A DNA stretch of 64,000 bases, taken from Capsicum annuum. Taxonomy: Eukaryota; Streptophyta; Magnoliopsida; Solanales; Solanaceae. Positions within the stretch are counted from its first letter, which is position 1; the number at the start of each line of letters is the position of its first letter. The DNA lies in the NCBI RefSeq assembly GCF_002878395.1, contig NC_061116.1:127461495-127525494 (forward strand). The letters run 5' to 3'. Position numbers and translations under genes: made by a program. Shown one piece after another: positions 35,828 to 47,343 of the stretch. Below the pieces are notes generated by a model, which had not been told where the DNA came from, made no database searches, and saw nothing but the letters and a program-made list of their open reading frames with translations.

Positions 35828-37076
35828 GTCCGGTAAAGAGGGCTTGGCATAAAAATTCTTTTTGTTATGATATTGGCCCTCTTTGATATAATGAACCTAT
35901 TCCTTAGATTCATTAATCATCCCAATCTTGCTATTTGTGATGTTACCACTAGAAGAATAGGTTTCTTCTATAGGTCTACTACTGGATGGTTTTTTAATTA
36001 GGTTACTGCTGGAAGAATTGGGTTTTTCAGTAGGTTTAAGCTTCATGAGCTGGTCATTGATTTTTTCTAAAATATTGGGATCTGTACTAATTTGACTAGC
36101 GAGCTTGGGGAACTTATCCCTAGAAAATTTAGGAATCTTAAAGATGGGATTAGTCTGGATGTGAGGGTTATATTTGGAGGTGATAGGCTTATCACCAATC
36201 GAGGTGGAGCCTTTGCAATTCTCAACTTGTTTAGCAACAACATACAATAATTGATTGGTGTAGTTGTTTTGTTTGAGAACTCTATTAATATTGGAATTAG
36301 TAATGAGGGTGGTGTCTTTACCAATAGCCTTTTTGAAAGGTGAAGAGTGAATAATATCATCCCTATATGGAATACTAATCCCTTCAAAAGGAAGAATGGT
36401 GCTTTCTATGGTTGCATTCTTAGTATGCCACCTATTTATTAGGACTTGGAGAGAGTCCTTTTGGTTACCCATTTGACCCGAATACTCAAAGCACTTAAAG
36501 AACTCTTATCTCTATTATGAACCTAGTCATATCACCAAGCCATTTGTTTTTAAAAGAAACTCGTTGGTCTCTAGAATAGGTTTCTTTATACCATTCTATT
36601 TTCTGTTTATGCTTCGGTAAGTTCCATAATCGATATAGTTATGCTTTGTTAGGAATAAAATCGTTGGCAGAGAGAACGTCAATGGAAGATTTCCTACCAT
36701 AACACTTGGGTCTCATATCACTAGGAGTAGGGCTTCCTGGATTAGAAGTAACTGAAACTTCTGCTTCATAGTAAACTTTACGAATAGGTTTTGAGAAATC
36801 CACACCTTGGAATTTTCCATGGTTGATTTCTTCAGAAGTATTGGTCTCAACCTCTTTCGGGGGGATGAAAAGAAGAAGGTCTAGCTGAAGACATTCTTCT
36901 ACTTGAAGAGGCTTGGCTATGGGAAGTTGATCTAAGAAACTTAAGGTTTATAGATCCATTAGGGAATTGGATACCCCTATCAATTTGAGATCTCTCAGAT
37001 AACCCTCCACACTTATCAAGATTTTCGCAAGCACATCTTCTACTTTAAACTTTTTAAGATCCAAAGGATGTGAATC
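35828..37076 (-). pseudogene. N-terminal part of viral polyprotein (movement/coat linker)
   Basis: The open part at 35,897-36,472 (191 codons) is rich in Ser, Lys and Asn and includes LLYVVAKQVEN. Upstream, 36,480-37,060 reads in mixed frames with IDRGIQFPNGS near 36,960-36,990 and FKNKWLGDM near 36,530-36,560. Similarity ends at about 37,076, so the N-terminal movement domain is lost. The assignment is by position and general resemblance. Confidence 0.55.
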
Positions 37077-38219
37077 CTTGTTCTTTACTCAGTCATGGAG
37101 GGGCACATATCTATCATATTCCCTCTCCTTATCCTCCAATCACGATCTATATCTCTATCACGTTATTTCTTTTCTCGATCACAATCGGTCAAAACTTGGC
37201 TCCCACCTTGCCATTGATAGGCGGGGCAAGAACCCCCAGAGTAGCTTGCCAATTATCTAATTTTTTCATCAAGCCTCTTGGAATCTTCTTCATCATATCC
37301 TTTGTATGGAACATTGATCGTATTTGTGGGTGCACCCATCACAGGCTTAATAAGGAGGTCTAATTATGTCCTAATATTTGCCATGTTTTCCTCCCTTTCT
37401 TCTTCTTTCTTTCTTTGATCTTTATACATATAGGAGGTGGTAGGGGAACCTTTAGCTACCTTGGTGTCCGGGGTATGCCAACCCCTATTTTGCTTTTTGA
37501 TTTGCTCAAGCAAAGTTTAAACCACTCCATATGACAACTTCATAAGTGATCCATCGATTACGTTATCCACCACGGTCTTGTTGTGTTGGTCCAATGGTTA
37601 GGACATTGCATTATGTTTTTATTAAACCTCTCCAAAAAATCATTTAGAGGCTCTCCATTGAGTTGACAAAAAATAATTATTTCATCTCGTAATTACAACA
37701 TATTTGATAGTAGGAAGTAACGATGTAAGGAAACATCAACAAGATTCACCCATGATATGATTAACTAACTAGAAAGAGACCTCAAATACAACACTGCCTT
37801 ACCCATTAGAGAGAATGGGAAGAGGCACAACCTATGGATTTGTATGAGATGTAAGCAATGTCAAATGGGGCACATACTTCCACAAAAATTTTCAAGTGAA
37901 AGTTTGGGTATTCATGAGCTTGACCCCCAAAGTGTCCTTTCATTTAAAGCATGTGTAAAATCACACTTGTGACATGGAAGGCTTCATTCCCCACATTCAG
38001 TAGGATGCAGATGGCACTAGTACACCGTGCATCGTGGAGATGGTATTCCTCATTAAGGGACCCGTCAAAGATACTGACATTAGTTGCCTGATCATACATT
38101 ATTCCATTGACACTATTTAAATCACCTATATAGAAATAGTAACTACAAACAAAGTAAATAACACCACTATGGATAAACCCAAAGTCACTATCAATGCCAT
38201 ATAAGCAAAAACTTAGTTT
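37077..38219 (-). pseudogene. Athila/Tat-type gag fragment
   Basis: On the minus strand NGEPLNDFLERF is readable near 37,625-37,665, a hallmark of retrotransposon Gag, followed by CPNHW near 37,590. The rest is badly broken. It lies just downstream of the tRNA-Asp-like primer site at 38,221-38,240 in the same orientation, so it is the 5' internal part of that element. The provirus at 37,076 cuts it. The plus-strand frames at 37,070-37,363 and the minus-strand frame at 37,944-38,222 have no family support. Confidence 0.55.
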
Positions 38220-38220
38220 C

Positions 38221-38240
38221 ACTCCCTGGTAATAACACCG
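38221..38240 (-). other. Primer-binding site, tRNA-Asp type
   Basis: The minus strand reads GGTGTTATTACCAGGGA, which fits the Athila/Tat site TGGCGCCGTTGCCGGGGA with all but the first mismatch being transitions. It is four bases from the LTR. Confidence 0.6.
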
Positions 38241-38243
38241 TTT

Positions 38244-39662
38244 TGATTAGCTCACCTATACAATTATTTGGGTGTAAGATAATAGCTATCAATATAAAAA
38301 CCCAAATTGTGTTGGGGTCGAATCCACGAGGAGTGTAACTTTATTTGATGTCTATATATTGTTTAAATCTTCTAAGTACATACCCGCAATGCAAATATAG
38401 AATAAGACATAAAGTAAAATGGGGGGGGGGGGTTGATTTGAATAGTTATTCAAACTAATTCTAATTAAACAACCAATTTAGGGAAACAATTATAGATATG
38501 ATTCTAATAGGAAAATAGTCTTGGGATTATTTGTTTGTCGGGGAAAATAGTGCATGAGTACATGAAAGTCAAATGCAAACTCTAGTTAATGACTATGGGT
38601 AGGCTAGGTTCGGGGTTTTGATGCTAGTTTTACAACCAAACACTAGAATACCACCCATGGATCCTTTCATATACCTCATGGATATAGAAAAAAAATCAAC
38701 CCAAAACCTTAATCAGGCATCCCTATTTCTAGGAAGATGCCAAGACATAAAAAATTCACAATTCATCCTTATTTCTAAGTCAATGTAAAGGAATAAGCTA
38801 ACATCTAATTATTGTTCATAAATACTAGTCACCCATCCCTCTTTCAAGGATTATATGGGATATAAAAGAATACCCGCATCCCTTATTCAAGAATGATGTG
38901 GGATTTTGGGAATTTGGGATTTTTACCCACAAATTCTAATTTAACAATCCAGAATTAGTGAAACCCAATATTATTAACCTAGAATCTACACTAACAATCA
39001 AAACCCACACATATTTTCACACTATTTCAACATAACCCCAACATAGATGTTTAGCTACTCATGAAGTTTGAGCAAATAATATACTAAAATTTACATTCAA
39101 ATCTTCCATTGAAGATGCAAGCATGAGTGTCTACAAATTTAACTTCAATTACCACTAAACTTTCTTGGAAAATTAATGACAATAATGTTTCCCAATTTAG
39201 TAGGTTTTTTCACACACCAAAATTTAGTTCTAGTTGAAATATCCCAAATGAAAGGGTTTTTTTTTCCTTTGAAGGATGAGAACCAGCTGTGTGAAATGAC
39301 CAATCTGCCCTTTGAAGAACCTTATAGTATCATGATCGCCGTTAGTTGGTCTTGATAGTGAATCCCATGATCACAATAGAACTATTGCAATTGCTATACT
39401 TTTTCCTGGCCTTAACTGGCTGCGATCGCGGTCCTCAGATCACGATCGTGGTAACTGAGATAAATCCCAGCTTTTGAACTAATTTTTCCCTTTTTGTTAT
39501 CATTTTATAGATCACTTTACTTAATTGATTCTATTGACTTGTAAACCTGCAAAACATGGGAATTAGTGCATTCAAATGGCAAATTTGCCTCTTCTATACA
39601 ATTTAATCATAATAGTGTAGATAAATTTGGACGTCAATAAGTGATAAATTTACCAGTCATCA
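38244..39662 (-). repeat. 5' LTR of Athila/Tat-type element
   Basis: On the minus strand it begins TGATGACTGG and ends GAGCTAATCA, 1,419 bases. A run of 12 G lies at 38,421-38,432. No coding sequence. Immediately to the right, chromovirus integrase sequence starts, so this element inserted into, or broke, that integrase. Confidence 0.7.
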
Positions 39663-40741
39663 AATCTCAAATAGGATTTTGTCATAGGAGATAGAATCTG
39701 AGACACCCACACTTTCCAAAGGAATGGCCAAGGAAGGATTGTCTTTGTACTTTTTCAACATTGACACATGGAACGATCGTATATTCCTATACTCACCTTA
39801 ATATATGATATGGACCAACATATCGGGTACTGAGCTTCCCCTTCCTTCCAAACTTTATCACTCCCTTCATGGGAGACACCATCAAGATTACCAAATCATT
39901 CACATCAAACTCCAAGTCCCTTCACCTTACATTCACATAGGATTTTTGGTGACTGGGCGGTCTTAAACCTATCCCAATTCACCTTCACCTTATTCATAGC
40001 CTGGTGAACCAAGTCGGGACCATACAACTTATTCTAACCAACCTCGAACCACACAATAGGAGACCTACACCTCCTACCATACAAAGCCTCGAATGGAGTC
40101 ATCCTAATACTCGAGTGATAACATTATTATACTCTAAATCAATGAGAGTAAAATGGTAAACCCAACTACCATCAAAATAATAACACAAGACCTTGACATA
40201 TCTTCTAAAGTCTGTATCATCCTCTCTGCTTATCCATCCTTTTGAGGGTTGAAAGCGGCGCTAAAGCTCACCTTAGTACCCAAACCTCTTTGCAAAGGAA
40301 TGCCAAAAGTAAGAACATAATTGAGTACCACAATCAGATATGATGTAAAATGGAGCACCATGCAACTTCACAATCTTCTCAATAAAGTGCTTAGCATAAT
40401 CCTCCGCTGAATAATTAGTCCTCACTGGCAAGAAATGAGTGGACTTAGTCACCCTATCCATAATGACCCAAATAAAAGTGAACTAATAATGGTACTGCAG
40501 AAGATTACTAACGAAATCCATATTAATAACTTCCTATTTCCATGCAAACAATTCAATATCTTGAGATAACCCACTAGGCCTCAATTGCTCTACCTTCACT
40601 TGCTGATAAAAAACATATAGGCACCAAATTTTCCACATCTCTATTCAAGTTAGTACACCAATAAATTTATCTTAAGTTATTGTACATATTTTTAGAACCA
40701 GGATGAATAGTGTACCTCGACTCATGAGCTTCAACCAAAAT
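39663..40741 (-). pseudogene. Chromovirus integrase and C-terminal part (left of LARD-B)
   Basis: Minus-strand pol of the outer chromovirus. An FHVSMLKKY-like block near 39,755-39,775 marks the integrase/chromodomain link. The catalytic core is open at 40,273-40,461 (DRVTKSTHFLPV with the first Asp, then IISDCGTQL with the second Asp). The zinc-binding part EAHESRYTIHPGSKNMY is at about 40,675-40,740, just at the LARD-B edge. The C-terminus is cut by the LTR at 39,662. Coding resumes at 49,698. Confidence 0.8.
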
Positions 40742-43021
40742 TGACACGACCCGAACTGAGGCCCTGGCCGTGGTGAGCATTCCCAAACCCGAAGGCCCGG
40801 AACGCCCTCTGTCTATCTGGTAATTATGCACATAATTCATATAATCAAAGTAATACGAAATAGACACAATAATACGAAAACATGGTCAACAATTTAAAAC
40901 AGTGAAAGGCATGAAAACATGCCCAATAATATTTAATAAACATCTGCAATAGTCTGCAAAATCTCTACTGAAATACTATCTGAATAACTGGGACAAGGCC
41001 CCCAGCAGACCAAAAGTCATATTGAAATAAATACCTAAATGACTAGGCCTTCCAAAGAAAAGAAGGCTCACCAACTGAACTCTGAGACAACACTGTCTGT
41101 AGACTCTACTGAAGATCTAGACCCCTAGGCTGTGCCTCAGTACCTGGGAGAAAGGAGGGTCAGCACAATTGTACTGGCACGCGAAGCAATCTAAAATAGA
41201 GTAATTGAGCATATATATATAATACGTGAGAGCAAATGTTCATCAAACATTATGCATAAAATAGTTTCTAGAAAACACATGGGCACCTTCTGAAAACATG
41301 TAACCTATCTGTAAATCTCAAACTCTGATCTGTGTATTACTTTTAAGTTAGGTGGTATCCCCTACAAGTCTGATATTCCATGGAAGATATGGAATCCGCC
41401 ATTGACTCGACAAAAAATCCTCCAACCTGAGTATGCCGCAAGGGTTGGAGTTCCTGAATCTGATACGCCATACGACACTTAAGTCAGCATATAATAATAT
41501 ACTGGGTTCGGCAAACCACGGTTTTAGGTAATGAATTACTTGAACTTAAGACCTCTTCAGGGAACCACCTAACATCTTTGTATGCCTATTTTTAACCTTT
41601 TCTGTACATGCAACATTCTGAATGTCTAAAATCATGATAGTCTGAAATATCTATTAGTGTGAGTCTGATATAGAATTGGTCTGAATTGGTATCGTCATAC
41701 CAAGACTTGCAAGTCATGATTTTTGAGCCATAATACATTAATCTAAATCTTTCATTTAAAGCATAATTTAGGCCAAAAAAAACATGCAACTTATATAGAA
41801 GATTTTGTGTTTCAAAACTCAAGTCCAAATCATGCAAAAACTTTATCAACATATGGTGGTCTAGTGTCTTTAGCAAATCCATGCACTCTATCATTACATG
41901 TGTTATGAACATTAAACATTCATGCTAGATTCCCTCTTTAGTGATTTAAAACCACCTTTAAATCATAACAAGAGTTCAATCATTTCATATAGTGCTTTTC
42001 AAGGATGCATTGCAAAACAATTCATATGCTATAAGAAATTTGAAAAATTTATAATAAGAGGGAATTCACCAAAAATCATGCTCTCAACAAGAATTCATTC
42101 TTAAATACATGGTTGCATACCTTCATATTCTCAAATCACTTTGGAAAAGGTCAAAATACAAAAACAGTGATGTTAAAACATTTAAAACATGAATATATTC
42201 ATAGATTCAAGAACCTCATTCTTAAACATGATTTTTCTATACCCATGAGAATTTAGAAAAACCTCGCGTACCTCTATTTTAGAAAATAATAGGTGCTTCT
42301 TGAAGCTTGTGGATTAGGGATTCCGAATCTCTAATCAATTTTGAAAACCCACGGTTGAATCTTGATTTATTTGGGTTTTTAGTTTGAAACTCTTGGGAGT
42401 GTTCTTGAGAATTTTTAGATGAATGTGGATGTATTTTGGAGAATTAGGGACTGAAATTCATGTTTATGGCTGAATAAGGGTGGAAAAAGGACCATTTTGC
42501 CCCAAAAACGGAGTGTTTAAGTCACTTGAAACCATAAGATAGGCGCCGCATATGCTATCACCTATATTTACATAGGCGCCGCATATGCTATCTCCTATAT
42601 TTACATAGGCGCCGCATATGCTTTTCAGTGGCCATGTGCGATTGGTTAGGTGACGCATACTACTTTGAAAGGCCATAAATTCTTGCTCGGGTGTCGGATT
42701 TTAGAAAAATTGGTATCATTGGAAAGTTAACTCGAAGACCTATCATTTGACACGTAGTAGGCTCTCTAATTCGACATATATAGAGAGTTATGGTTGATAG
42801 AAGGGGACATAAATTACAATGTCCACTAAAACTTAATCGATCGAAATAGTTTCAACTCGTCCTTGAGTTGAAGGACCTCTATGGTCTAAATTAATGCTCA
42901 AATGGATTCACATACTACATAATTGATTAACATGACAAATTGGCATAGGATTTAAGGCTATGCGATTATCAATGCATCAGATTTATGGTTTTTATTCTAG
43001 CTCGAAATGCGGGGTGTTACA
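40742..43021 (-). repeat. 3' LTR of LARD-B
   Basis: It runs from TGACACGACCC to GGGGTGTTACA. It carries about 2.6 copies of a 33-base tandem unit at 42,539-42,623. Short frames shared with the other LTR (41,592-41,912 and 41,922-42,104) are probably chance frames conserved by LTR identity. Confidence 0.88.
42539..42623. repeat. 33-bp tandem repeat, 2.6 copies
   Basis: The unit begins ATAGGCGCCGCATATGC and continues TATCACCTATATTTAC. It contains the palindromes GGCGCC and GCATATGC. Confidence 0.92.
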
Positions 43022-43038
43022 TTATCTCCCCCTTGGGA
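43022..43038 (-). other. Polypurine tract of LARD-B
   Basis: The minus strand reads TCCCAAGGGGGAGATAA, immediately before the 3' LTR. Confidence 0.85.
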
Positions 43039-46000
43039 TTATTCATCCCTAAATGATGGATAAAATGTCAAAGTCTTAAGGGTATGGGATAACGCAGACA
43101 TGATATGTTCCCTAAGAAAGAATACACTGATTGGAAACATGTCTATAAGATTGGAACTACTGATGTTTTAAATGCTTATGCCAAACATGCATATTCGAGG
43201 CATGGAATACCCAACTGAAGCTACTCATAGGCTTAATTCTCATAATGAATCATGCATATCTGATGCATGGATCTGTGACTGAGTTGTTCTCATGAATCAA
43301 GACTGAATAAACTGATAAGCTGAAATTTTATATTGAACATGCATTTCTAATGCATTCATAACTGACTGAACTAACGCATGAATATATGGCTAAATACGCA
43401 ATAATAACTGATGTAAAGCTTGTAATAAGAATCTATGCATGCAACTAGATGGGGTATCTCCCCCTTGGTACCCTATGTCCCTCTATGAATGCTCAATTCA
43501 CTAAGATACTCAGAAAACTGAGGCGATGCATAGGGCACCTACGAATTGAATCATAACTGAACATATGGAATCTGAATTTAATGCATGATGCATGAAATGG
43601 GCTATACTCGTAACTACTGTTGTACTCTATCTTGGAATTGTATCATGTCTGAGATTTCGAGTAGCATGAATAAGTGCAAAGACGAGAAAACAAGTCATGC
43701 AAATCTTACTGCTAAAATGACTTATTAGCCATATAGACTGAATTATACTACACCCTCATACTTAACTGGAGTATCTCTTCATCACAATTCTCTAAAGAAA
43801 TTCTAGCAGTAATAGGGAGCCATGAATCTTGGGTATGGATTACACAAGACATCCAACTGAGGAATCACCACATTGACACTACTCTGTAGTCTGGAATAGA
43901 GGCATATAACTCCTGAATTAGGAAAGAATTACCAAGCCTTTAGCATTCCAACTTCTTACTTTCAAGCTTAGAACAATTCTCGAATATCACTTAACTATAC
44001 TATTCTCCTTAAATATCATATTCATTCAACTTAGCTTAAAATTCTCATATGAGCATTGACAAATCTTTCTACTAATGTCGGAAAAATATAATCCCTTCGC
44101 CATGATCAAGCCTAACTCTAAGTCACAAAAATACAACAAGCCACACCACGCTATAATTCTAAACCATATGATGCAATCTTTTATATCTCCTTTAAAGATC
44201 ACATCCTAAGTATAATATGCCTTACCACTTCAATGACTACTCTGAACTCTTACTATGAAGTCGTTAGCGCATATAGCGTTCCTTTACAAGAATCTCAACG
44301 TGTCATTCAAGCCTATCTTTATAACCACATATGAACTTCAAAGAAAACACTCATAAAGGCATACTTTACATATTCTCTAAACCACTATCAATATCACTCC
44401 CACGAGCTACCCCAAGAACATACACATACAAAATTCCACTAACCATCACATAAATAAAAACTTGGCTCCAAATATTACTTCATACTTATGGCCTTATCTA
44501 AACGAGCGTACTATGATCTTCCATCAACAAGGAATAATTACTCACCACCACTATCATTGCATAAGGAAGAGTCACAAAAAGGTTAGAACATAAGATCTGG
44601 AGGCATGGAATGATACTATATGAAGCTTGACACTCATCTAAGGCATGAGGAATAACAAAACAACAACAGGGACTCACTAAAGCGCTCTTAATTTAGGGTA
44701 TTCATGGCTATAAGCTGAATCTCGCCAATTATTTTCGGCGTAAAACATGAGTTATGAAAATGAAGCACATTATAAAGTGTGAGTACATGACTCTCTATCA
44801 TATGTATGAACGTGAACTGATCATGGAACTAAATTGTAAAGCATGATTAGATATTAGGATCACTGAGAAATACAGAGATAGGAATGGGTTGAGATTCACC
44901 CTTACTTTTTGATGTTCTATAGCATCATGACATCACTACAAGAATCTGAGAGTCTTACTTGGTTATTCGTTCAGTCATCTCCCCCTTAGCTTCAAGCCAT
45001 TATCTTAAGTTTTTGGGAGATACCTTACTAGAATTTAAACTTAACTGCACTCACTGCACTCTGGGTTCTAAAATATGACAATACACAAGATTAATAAAAC
45101 TTAACCCGAAAGACCACATATGAGAGTGGACGCCCACTGCTAATACTACCTCCTGAGGCATACTGTATCATTCTGTAACCCCAATAGTCATCATCTTTTA
45201 CTCGAACACTTACTAACTTTGAATCTTCATAAGTATCCCCGAAGTTGAAGTGCACACCCTCTAGTGCCTCTACTTTTATTTCTATTATCACAACTTTCAA
45301 GGACTCGATAACACCTAACATGGGTATCACCAAGTCATTAATGAGACACTCTGTTTCTATCGTAGTCTACCAACATAGCAACTTCAAACTTATTTTCCTC
45401 TACCATGAGAATCAATTTCATATCAAAAGGCTCAACGTTATCAATAAAAGGTCCTTAACTTGGCTATTTAGAACACCATATACCATCTAGCTAGTCTTTT
45501 TCCACCTAGCAACTCAACGATACCAGTAGCCACACACAACATATAATAGCTTTAGAAAAATATTACAGCTTCATACTACCTTGGGCATACTTCTACATCA
45601 CATATACAACGTCATACTTTATTACAAATCAAATAAACTTAGGCACTTGTATACACTGTTCAAGCGTATAGATCAATTCCATATAACTAGTATCATTAAC
45701 CAAGAAATCATCACATCTACCTCCATGGCCATCAATTATTTCAAACCTCCATGGCCATCAATTATTTCAAACTTAATGTCTAGTGCTAAACATGATTTAC
45801 AACAAAACTTACACACGATCTTCACTTAGAAACTATGAAATAAACATCAATAAACACTAGTACACTAGAAATTCATAACTACAAAAATTGTTCATGACCT
45901 TACATTTTCCTTGTCATAATCCATTAGCACGTACTATTTCAACACATCAAGCTTAGAATCTAATCCCATGAAACATGTATCATCAATCTCCTGCCACTAT

Positions 46001-47322
46001 TCACCACCACACCATTTAAATTCAAGCCTATAGTCTAGCATCAATCATTTACAACCAATGAAGAGTGCAACATAATATAAATATAATAATCCTTTAAATT
46101 TGGATATTCTACCCAAATACTTTAAAAATATACTACATACTTTCTCACAAGTAGTATTAGTTTACAACTACCAATGAGAAGAAGGTTAAGGGGTAAGGTC
46201 ACATAATAGACATGATCAACCTTAAGCTTATATTATAACCATACAATCTTACCTACTTATACAAATTTCTCACATCACACTTACTTACCCCAATGGGCAT
46301 TTAGACTACCTTCAGATATCCCATATGACAATGAGTCTATACTTACAACCTACTGACTAATCTAGCCATTTTCATTCATAGCCTATAAGAGGTTTCTATA
46401 ACCACCTTAAGTATCCACTCTAGGCTCTTTCTCTATTTTGAAAGGAAGAAAACAAATAACATTCTGAGTCAACACTTCCTCTATGGACTACCATACAATC
46501 CATAAATGGTACCACCACATTAGTCTACCACTACAAAAGGGTAAATCATTTTCAATCAATGGTTATTCAACTATAAATATTTAATCACAAAAGTCACTCT
46601 CACTCTGACCTCTAACTTTGTGACTTCATATCACAAACTTCTTGGTCTAATTTCACTACCAACAGGTCATGACACCGACACTCTAACTTATACTACTACT
46701 CGGGTGGAAATACAGTTCCAACAAACACAAGAATAATAAGATGAGTAGCAAGTTGCTAGTAAATCAAAATAGGTCTCACACGGCTTCACTAGACTTTGAT
46801 TTTTATGTTTTGAAGAGGAATAAGATAAATGAAAAGGCAACTATACTAGTGAATCAAAATAGGCCTCACATGACTTCACTAGACTTTTATTTTCAACAAC
46901 ACAATGATATCAAGATTATAAGAGATAGAAGATACACAATATTCAATGACTCAAGAATACACATCTTACTCTTATCTTAACGAAACACCTTATAAGAATG
47001 AGGACACAATTTTACACTAGGGGACTCCTCTCCCATTCTTTGTGGGACTTCTAAAATTTCTGCAAGATAATTGGAGAATATCTGGAACACCAAAGTGAGG
47101 AAGAAATTAGGATAACTTTTGTTTTCATATGGGTGACACCATAACATTAATTAGAGTACGAAGGAGGAATATTCTGACTCTATAGCACGAACTAGAACAT
47201 AAAGAAAGAGAGACATTCTTAAATGCCTAGTAGCCTCCTGCTTATAATTATGGCGTGCTACACACCTATAAATAAAACTCTACCCGACGCGATTTTGTAG
47301 ACACCCTGGGACCATGAACCGT
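43039..47322 (-). other. Non-coding internal region of LARD-B
   Basis: 43,039-43,740 resembles the inner region of LARD-A. About 43,740-47,220 is extra sequence with no counterpart in LARD-A; it is AT-rich, with only short frames and no domain I can name. It has a perfect 26-base direct duplication at 45,721-45,772 and a 49-base repeat with 90-base spacing at 46,756-46,804 and 46,846-46,894. 47,225-47,341 is the shared leader. Confidence 0.7.
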
Positions 47323-47334
47323 GCTTTGATACCA
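47323..47334 (-). other. Primer-binding site of LARD-B
   Basis: The minus strand reads TGGTATCAAAGC, one base from the initiator-Met tRNA site TGGTATCAGAGC. Confidence 0.9.
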
Positions 47335-47343
47335 AGTTTATCA

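Larger units (their letters stand above)
31011..37076 (-). mobile_element. Endogenous pararetrovirus (caulimovirid-like), degenerate
   Basis: Minus-strand viral DNA of about 6 kb, fixed in the host genome. From right to left it holds a polyprotein N-terminal part, coat protein with zinc knuckle, protease, RT, RNase H, a downstream ORF and a non-coding region with a TATA box. No integrase and no LTR belong to it, which separates it from Ty3/gypsy elements. The arrangement and the coat/RT similarity fit caulimovirids known as endogenous forms in Solanaceae (solendovirus- or petuvirus-like), but the genus is an inference. Every long gene has stops or shifts, so it is not expected to be active. 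The 5' part of the movement-protein region is missing. Confidence 0.8.

Noticed and set aside
37070..37363. Plus-strand ORFs near the provirus edge
   Set aside because: There is no family similarity, and the minus strand carries viral and gag similarity on both sides.
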